DNA of 13,451 nucleotides, taken from contig NWUY0300108448.1 in assembly GCA_004151065.3 (NCBI GenBank), forward strand, positions 17,892 through 31,342, written 5' to 3'. Position 1 is the first letter of the stretch. Each line of letters starts with the position of its first letter. Position numbers and translations under genes: made by a program. Below, piece by piece: positions 9,192-13,451 of the stretch. The notes beneath the pieces are model-generated. The model was given only the letters and a program-made list of their open reading frames with translations. It did no database searches and was not told the DNA's origin. This stretch comes from Larix sibirica. Taxonomy: Eukaryota > Streptophyta > Pinopsida > Pinales > Pinaceae.

Positions 9192-9330
9192 GACACCCGC
9201 ATACCCGTTTTTTCATTTTTTACATGTAAATTACTAGTTGACCTGGAATATACACGTCAACAATGAAGTCTATTAAATTTTAAAAACCGTCAATTTGACG
9301 GGCATGGTAAAAAAATGCCCGTATGTAAAT
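9192..9330. repeat. TTGAC-rich block with palindromes, candidate left transposon end
   Basis: Within about 115 bp there are five TTGAC/GTCAA motifs, at about 9190, 9238, 9255 and two in the palindrome. CCGTCAATTTGACGG (9287-9301) has 7-bp perfect arms. It overlaps a second hairpin, ACGGGCAT (9298-9305) paired with ATGCCCGT (9315-9322). GACACCCG at 9192-9199 is the inverse of CGGGTGTC at 12791-12798. The subterminal-repeat reading is an inference. WRKY W-boxes (TTGACC/T) are an alternative explanation for some of the motifs. Confidence 0.4.
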
Positions 9331-10470
9331 TATATATTATAGCATGGACAGTTGGACTTAAAGACGTGATTCGTGAAGTATGGTAATAGAGTGATGATTC
9401 ATGAGTCTCGTGGTCGTGACTGACTCAGCCTTCAGGGCGCCGGGCCTCGGCAGTAGTCCGGCTGGCTACAGCTAGAAGCCTGCACATCACAGGGTTGTTG
9501 GGTATCATTTAATGCCCTGGTTGGCAAGTGTTGCCATTGTAAATGCACACTATGTCACTAAGTATAGGAACACCGAACACGGATTCAGTACACATGAAGC
9601 CTGAAGGATCCAGATTCCAGATTTCCAGTTCCAAACTTCCAGACTGTTCCAGTTCTTGCAGTTGTGCCATAACCACTACCAGATACATACGTCATACCCT
9701 ATTATGGATTACCCATTAGTAATTTAGTGGAAGTTGGAACTGTGGATCCAAATTTCCAATAACAAAGGCACCTAAGCTATACTAATACGCAGTTTGATAC
9801 CTAGTTGGCAGTGAGTTGTGACCAGTCCCAGAAGCAGAGTTGGCAGTGACTCAGTGAGTCGTGACCAGTCCCCGAAGCAGATGTAGTAGTTCCAGGAGCA
9901 GGTGGTGCGGTAAATGCATCGTTGGAAATTGGAAGTTTCGAACGATTCACCTCACGCGGCAGACTGTAGTGGGAACTGGGCACTGGGAAGTGGGAATGCC
10001 TGCGGCCTGAGCCTTGAGGCCTAGATAGTAGGACAGGGTGTGATTGGTGACTCCGGAACTTCCTTTAGGCTTCACTGAACCTTGCAAGGTTACTGGTTAG
10101 TACACCATTTTCACATCTAGGCTCTACCACTCTGGTTTGAATCTTTTCAATCACACGTTTTTCATCCTGTGTAGTGTAAATGAATGTTTGTGGAGCAAAG
10201 TTTGAGTCTTGACCTGTGACTATCACCAATCCATCCCGTTTGAACTCTTATTGCTCAGTTTAAATTACAGTTAGTATTCTTTTAGTATTATTAGCAGTGG
10301 GAATAAACCTAATAATGAACCTTTTGCACAATTCTTTTCATTTCTGCCCATCCATTTACATAGGGAATGCCACCTACTATTCGTTCATAACATAGCAAGG
10401 ACTTGTATCTGGTATGCGGCGCAGTTCGTCACTAAAATTGAAATCAGAGCGAAATCCAGAAATGTCTTAC
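9331..10470. other. spacer inside the candidate element, no recognisable gene
   Basis: This stretch is richer in G+C than the neighbouring spacers around 9420-9500 and 9800-10070. It contains runs of TTCCAG words at about 9610-9660 and a small tandem repeat at 9805-9881. A minus-strand frame is open from 10247 to the stop at 10065-10067, but it has no start codon and I do not recognise the peptide. The minus-strand frame at 9801-9983 is driven by the tandem repeat. Confidence 0.4.
9805..9881. repeat. imperfect tandem repeat, 35 and 42 bp units
   Basis: Units at 9805-9839 and 9840-9881 share TTGGCAGTGA, GTGACCAGTCCC and GAAGCAGA. The second unit has an extra CTCAGTGA, which creates a perfect 13-bp palindrome, GACTCAGTGAGTC (9848-9860), containing a GCN4-like TGACTCA core. 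Confidence 0.75.
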
Positions 10471-11007
10471 CTAGTCTAATAGGGTTTGCATTTCTTGTGG
10501 AAAATTTGTATCAGTGTTTTTTCTTCCGCTCACAATGTCAAGTATCAGAACTCTGAAACTATAGATGTCAACTTTCACTGACAATTGTCCTTGCATTGCA
10601 TACTCTGGTGCCAAGTAACCGCTACATATTTCAATCAGAAACTCTTTTAAGTAAGTAGGGAGTTTGCGGAGAACTTCAAGCACCGCACCAAACAGACCAC
10701 GGTGTATTTCATATAAAACTTGAATGCCAAAACTATTTACGTTAAAAAGGGATGGAGAGAAATATTCTCATTATGTGCTTGCATACTCTGTGAGTCTCAT
10801 CTTCAGGAAAGAGTGTTGCTAACCCAAAACCAACAATCTTGGGATCGAATTCCTCGTCAAGCAAAATGTTACTTATGATTCAGGAGACTGGTGGAGGCAA
10901 AGTCTACGCGAATAAATTCTCCTGGTGTTGACCAGACAATGAATCTCTCCACTCAGCCAGTTCAAAAGAGAAAAGTTCGGTAGGTTCAAAAAGATGCTCT
11001 TGGCAAA
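10471..11007 (-). pseudogene. CRK-type receptor kinase fragment B (subdomains VI-IX)
   Basis: This is the 3' half of a Ser/Thr kinase domain of the cysteine-rich receptor-like kinase family, normally a plasma-membrane receptor. From 11007 down: a weak FLNLPNFSLLNW followed by [11 protein letters not shown] (about 11000-10880), then [19 protein letters not shown] (10873-10817) and LFPEDETH. After an intron-like gap comes [18 protein letters not shown] and [16 protein letters not shown] (about 10622-10480). The catalytic HRD..K segment between LHQ and SNILLD is missing. The DFG Asp is Gly (codon 10829-10831), and FG in the YSFGV segment is FR. The exon ends in a TAG (10471-10473) followed at once by a GTAAGA donor. 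It is clearly non-functional as a kinase. Upstream it is joined directly to GH3 sequence. Confidence 0.8.
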
Positions 11008-11136
11008 AGATCGAAAATTTGTAGTGTTATTCTCATCGACACCCTTGGTTGTTCCGCCATCACCCACAAAATGTTTAGCATAGGATACAACATTTGACCT
11101 GGCAGCCATCAATAGATCACTAACAGTGCAAAACAC
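10873..11136 (-). other. chimeric open frame joining GH3 and kinase sequence
   Basis: One minus-strand frame of 87 codons reads through GH3 sequence (AKHFVGDGGTTKG, DENNT) and then kinase-like sequence (FLNLPNFSLLNW, RRLCLHQ) without a stop. The join lies near 11005-11020. The first codon of the frame (11134-11136) is ACA read in reverse (TGT), so no ATG start is claimed. The GH3 part is certain by motif. The kinase part before SNILLD is weaker and is supported mainly by what follows it. Confidence 0.45.
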
Positions 11137-11230
11137 CTATTTTGGAAAACTATGGCATAATTGATTGATCAAACAAATTCATGTTCTATGGGAAAAGATA
11201 AATGAATAAAACATAAGGTTTTAAACTGAC
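11099..11230 (-). other. retained 132-bp intron in the GH3 fragment
   Basis: The donor is GTCAGTTT after GGACG, and the acceptor is GCTGCCAG before GTCAAATG. Splicing gives the family reading FVAGR followed by SNVVSYAKHF. An alternative acceptor, CCAAAATAG, lies further upstream on the minus strand near 11140. Confidence 0.6.
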
Positions 11231-11375
11231 CGTCCAGCTACAAAAGGCACCCCCTTTGTAGAATTGGCAGGAGGCTGCCCTGTAGACCAAATATTATGTT
11301 TGTCATCGCTTTGACAATTTTTGGATCTTCGTTATAGCTCTCATAACAGCGCCCACATCGAGGATATCTGCAAAC

Positions 11376-11414
11376 CTGTCTGTTCATCAAGCACACTCAA
11401 TACAAGAGTCTTAC
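11376..11414 (-). other. retained 39-bp intron in the GH3 fragment
   Basis: On the minus strand the segment starts GTAAGACTC and ends AACAGACAG. Removing it joins GCC to GTTTGCAGA, giving the family reading APCVAVCR. Introns of plant GH3 genes occur at this place. Thirty-nine bases is shorter than normal for plant introns, so it is probably internally deleted. Confidence 0.65.
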
Positions 11415-11504
11415 GGCAACGCATGGAGCAAATGCATATTGAATGCCAGTAACTCGAACTTCCAGAGTTGTAGCAGCGCTGATTCTTCTAGCCAAGTTAG
11501 GATC

Positions 11505-11742
11505 CTTGTATCAATAAACTAGTACAGCTGTAAGTGAAGCTTCATGAGCACTCACATTTTCACCCTGGTTTTTTATCATCCCAGTTCACCTACTCAAAAC
11601 TTTGTTCATAACAATCCAGGTGACCCATGCTACTTCCTAAATCATTACCTCCTTAGGCGTGAAGGTAAAAGCAATGTCGATCCATACAAGTGTCAGTTTG
11701 TTTCCTAAGTAGAAGGAGGCTACAATATCTATTATATGAGTA
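11505..11742. other. unassigned segment between kinase fragment A and the GH3 fragment
   Basis: No conserved motif of either gene is visible. Part of it may be the GH3 intron preceding exon a, since an acceptor-like TACAAG stands just before the GATCCT that opens the exon. The A/GH3 breakpoint must lie here but cannot be placed. Confidence 0.4.
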
Positions 11743-12288
11743 TGCTTTAATGTTTATATGAATGATTTGTTAGTGACTGGTGTGACTCCTCGTGAAGATA
11801 AATCAGACCACAAGCTATTCCCAATTCCCATTATGCTGTTATAGCGTCTTTTCCAATCAAGTTGAGTCTTCTTCTCTGCATCTGTAATTCCAGATGAACA
11901 GATTTGAAAATAATCAATATCATGGAAAAATTATTCATTATTGTCTTTCCTTCAACCTTCTTCAAAAGATCCATAATAGCCTAGGAGAAATGATATACAA
12001 ATCTCTATTTCAAAAATAGCAAAATTCAAAGTTTTTAATTAATAAATCTCATTCAATTCATAGAAGATTTATATCCTTCCCTCACACATTCAAAAAAAAA
12101 ATCCAAAATGACCTACCGAACACAGCAAATACTAAAAAACGAGTAACCTTTCTGATCCCTCAGCACAACACCCAAGCATCTTTACCATATTTCGGTGTTG
12201 AAAATTGGCCACAAGTTTCACTTCATTCATAAGCTCTTGTTTGCCCTGTCCAAATAACCTCTTCATTGCTATTTTTGTTCCATCTCCT
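11743..12288 (-). pseudogene. CRK-type receptor kinase fragment A (subdomains II-VI)
   Basis: This is the 5' half of a CRK kinase domain in at least two exons. The first (12288 to about 12126) gives GDGTKIAMKRLFGQGKQELM, NEVKLVANFQHRNMVKMLGC and GSERLLV. It contains the ATP-binding Lys (IAMK) and the helix C Glu (NEVK). A TAG at 12132-12134 replaces the Glu of the usual VYEYL. An intron-like gap follows, then an exon opening after an ATTACAG acceptor (11882) with AEKKTQLDWKRRYNSIMGI, a frameshift, then GLIYLHEESHQSL. A further shift gives IIHINIKA, where the family has IIHRDIKA, so the catalytic HRD motif is destroyed. The glycine-rich loop, transmembrane and DUF26 extracellular parts are not seen. 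It is in the same orientation as fragment B and could be from the same or a sister gene. Confidence 0.85.
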
Positions 12289-12329
12289 GTGCTTCCAGCT
12301 CTGGTGTCGTGTCAAAGTGAGGCTAAAGA

Positions 12330-12650
12330 GATGTCACTTCTAATTTTATTTTATTTTCTTTCTTTTCTAGTTATGATTTTCTTTTTTCTTATAAATAACG
12401 AAATTAATTTATTTAATTTTATATTTTCTCTCTTCCATAAATATATTTTATATTTTTTTCTCTTTTCTAATTAGAATGGATTCTAATAAATAGGAAGAAA
12501 AATTTGGCTTATGTTATTTAAGAAGTAAGATGGATAACGTTCAAGGCTTTCCTTTCATGAAAAACAGTATGTGGTAGATGAAATAATAGAATTTAATTTC
12601 ATGTTTCAATGCTCTTTGAATTGCATACTTGCATCAGAGTACTTGTACAC
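12330..12650. other. AT-rich spacer with a pyrimidine-biased stretch
   Basis: No gene is supported. Positions 12335-12475 are nearly all T, A and C on the plus strand, with repeated TTTTCTTTC and TTTTCTCTTTTC words. This creates the spurious plus-strand frame at 12205-12474. On the minus strand it would be a purine-rich sequence upstream of kinase fragment A. Confidence 0.45.
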
Positions 12651-12654
12651 AGTG

Positions 12655-12798
12655 ATGGAATTTGACGGTTGAATTGTCTGTCAGAGGCTAATTTGACCGT
12701 CAAATACAGTTAACATTTCAGCCAGGCCGTCACAAATTGACTTGTAACATGGAAAATGTTCCAGAATTTAATTAAAACCGAAAATTTTGACGGGTGTC
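12655..12798. repeat. TTGAC-rich block, candidate right transposon end
   Basis: The block contains TTTGACGG (12661), TTTGACCGTCAAA (about 12693), CCGTCACAAATTGAC (about 12728) and TTTTGACGGGTGTC (about 12785-12798). TTTGACGGT and ACCGTCAAA can pair as a hairpin. Read in reverse, it has the same order of landmarks as 9192-9330: GACACCCG, then CTGG after a GAC word, then AACCGTCAA. The similarity is weak but collinear. Confidence 0.4.
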
Positions 12799-12815
12799 CA
12801 TCATTTGAATTTCCT

Positions 12816-13375
12816 ACACTACTCCCCACGCGGCCTCCGCCATCCCTCGCCTCCACTCCCTGCAACCTCCCCTTCCACACTCGCCCTCTCCATGCTCATG
12901 CTCACCCACCGCTGCATCCATCCGCCCTCACTCCCTCTCGGCTCTCCTCTTCCCATCCTATCCCTCCACCCGTCCAATGCCTTCCTTCCAACATGCCTCC
13001 TCTCCTTCTCCTCGCAGCTCCCCTCGTGCATTCCCTCATTCTCCCATGCCCAATCCTTCCACCCGCGTGCCACCACTCTACCCTCGCCACTACTTCCCAT
13101 CTGCATCATTTCAACCACGCCACTCCCTCCTTCTCTCACAACCCCTGCTCCTCCTTTGTTTTCTCTTATGCACAACCCAGTCCTCACTCGCTTTCCCTCC
13201 TCTCCTTTTGTTATGTCACCTCTCCTTCACCATGCCCTCTAGCTCCATGCTACATCCAACACTTCCTTCATTACTGGTAGCTCCGCTCAGCTCCCTCCTA
13301 CACCATTCCAACGCCATTCCACTGCAAACCTCCTTCACAATTCCCCAACGCCATTTCCAACTGCTCCAATGCATC
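12816..13375. repeat. C/T-rich (pyrimidine) tract
   Basis: About 560 bp are strongly biased to C and T on the plus strand, with words such as CTCC, CATCC and CCACC and few purines. Stop codons need purines, so long forward frames at 12756-13280, 12787-13242 and 12977-13426 overlap in all three registers, with Pro/Ser/Leu/His-rich translations. I do not call a gene. It could be degenerate simple sequence, part of an unrecognised repeat, or the region upstream of a gene beyond the edge. Confidence 0.6.
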
Positions 13376-13391
13376 AACTCTTGGGTTCCCA

Positions 13392-13400
13392 AAACCCTAA
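13392..13400 (+). promoter_or_regulatory. telo-box-like motif
   Basis: AAACCCTAA matches the plant telo-box, often found in promoters and leaders of growth-related genes. It sits at the switch from the pyrimidine tract to AT-rich sequence at the right edge. A single motif is weak evidence. Confidence 0.2.
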
Positions 13401-13451
13401 TTTCAAAAATAATTAATTTTTTGTAATAATAGTAAAAATTATTATTATAAA

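Larger units (their letters stand above)
11008..11504 (-). pseudogene. GH3 beta-glucosidase/exoglucanase fragment with introns
   Basis: This is part of the (beta/alpha)8 domain of a plant glycoside hydrolase family 3 enzyme, normally a secreted wall enzyme that releases glucose from beta-glucans. Exon a (11504-11415) encodes [18 protein letters not shown] and then [11 protein letters not shown] 39-bp intron with GTAAG..ACAG borders (11414-11376) follows. Exon b (11375-11231) has [18 protein letters not shown] and GLQG, a frameshift near 11275, then [15 protein letters not shown] second intron (11230-11099) follows, and exon c (11098 to about 11020) has AKHFVGDGGTTKG and DENNT. The Lys-His pair known to bind substrate in this family is kept (11071-11076). 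In the usual DPRWGRC, Asp and Trp are Tyr and Cys. The nucleophile region (SDW) and all flanking exons are absent, so it is only a slice of about 100 residues from a protein of about 600. Confidence 0.9.

Noticed and set aside
12205-12474. 89-codon plus-strand frame with a hydrophobic, Phe/Ile-rich C-terminus
   Set aside because: It is antisense to kinase fragment A in its first half and runs into T-rich low-complexity DNA, which mimics a membrane protein.
9183-12807. Nine-base target-site duplication around the candidate element ends
   Set aside because: The nine bases outside GACACCCG (9183-9191) and outside CGGGTGTC (12799-12807) match at only 4 of 9 positions, which is no better than chance.
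12756-13426. Proline/serine-rich coding genes in the three long forward frames
   Set aside because: All three registers are open at once because the strand is nearly free of purines. No start context, domain or splice structure favours one.
1-13451. tRNA, rRNA, CRISPR array or bacterial-type operons
   Set aside because: None is seen. There is no cloverleaf-like sequence that I could trace, no regularly spaced repeats, and the gene remnants are plant-type with introns.

Overview
The window looks like nuclear DNA from a seed plant. It has no dense gene arrangement, its spacers are AT-rich, and introns with GT/AG borders survive inside broken genes. The recognisable families are a plant-type LINE with an RNase H domain, a cysteine-rich receptor-like kinase (CRK), a plant family 3 glycoside hydrolase (GH3) and a pogo/Tigger-type transposase. 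A gymnosperm is possible, but that is only an impression from the TE-rich, slowly decaying landscape. I find no gene that looks intact; everything recognisable is a transposable element or a gene remnant, all on the minus strand.

Layout. Positions 1-1130 hold a decayed pogo/Tigger transposase cut by the left edge. Positions 1131-3614 are non-coding and carry old repeats: a 217-bp tandem duplication, a diverged dispersed pair and a 30-bp doublet. Positions 3629-8709 are a LINE inserted in minus orientation, bounded by a 14-bp target-site duplication with one mismatch (3615-3628 and 8710-8723). It has a 5' leader, an ORF1 with a DUF4283-like region and zinc knuckle, and an ORF2 with RT, zf-RVT and RNase H. 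The endonuclease-coding part of ORF2 is missing. Positions 8724-9180 are the other side of the LINE's insertion target.

Positions 9192-12798 are the most interesting stretch. Its two ends are unusually rich in TTGAC/GTCAA motifs, contain short palindromes, and are weakly inverted relative to each other (GACACCCG ... CGGGTGTC). Between them lie pieces of two unrelated plant genes, all in one orientation. Read 5' to 3' on the minus strand they are: CRK kinase subdomains II-VI, then GH3 beta-glucosidase exons with introns retained, then CRK subdomains VI-IX. The GH3 reading frame runs directly into kinase-like sequence in one open frame. I read this as a gene-fragment mosaic, possibly carried by a DNA transposon (Pack-type) or Helitron. 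The termini are not proven.

Positions 12816-13375 are a strongly pyrimidine-rich tract that leaves all three forward frames open over a shared stretch. The window ends in AT-rich sequence after a telo-box-like motif.

Many nonsense codons are of the kind made by C-to-T change (TGG, CAG or CGA to a stop), as expected for methylated, silenced repeats. Family assignments rest on motif recognition by eye, without database searches.
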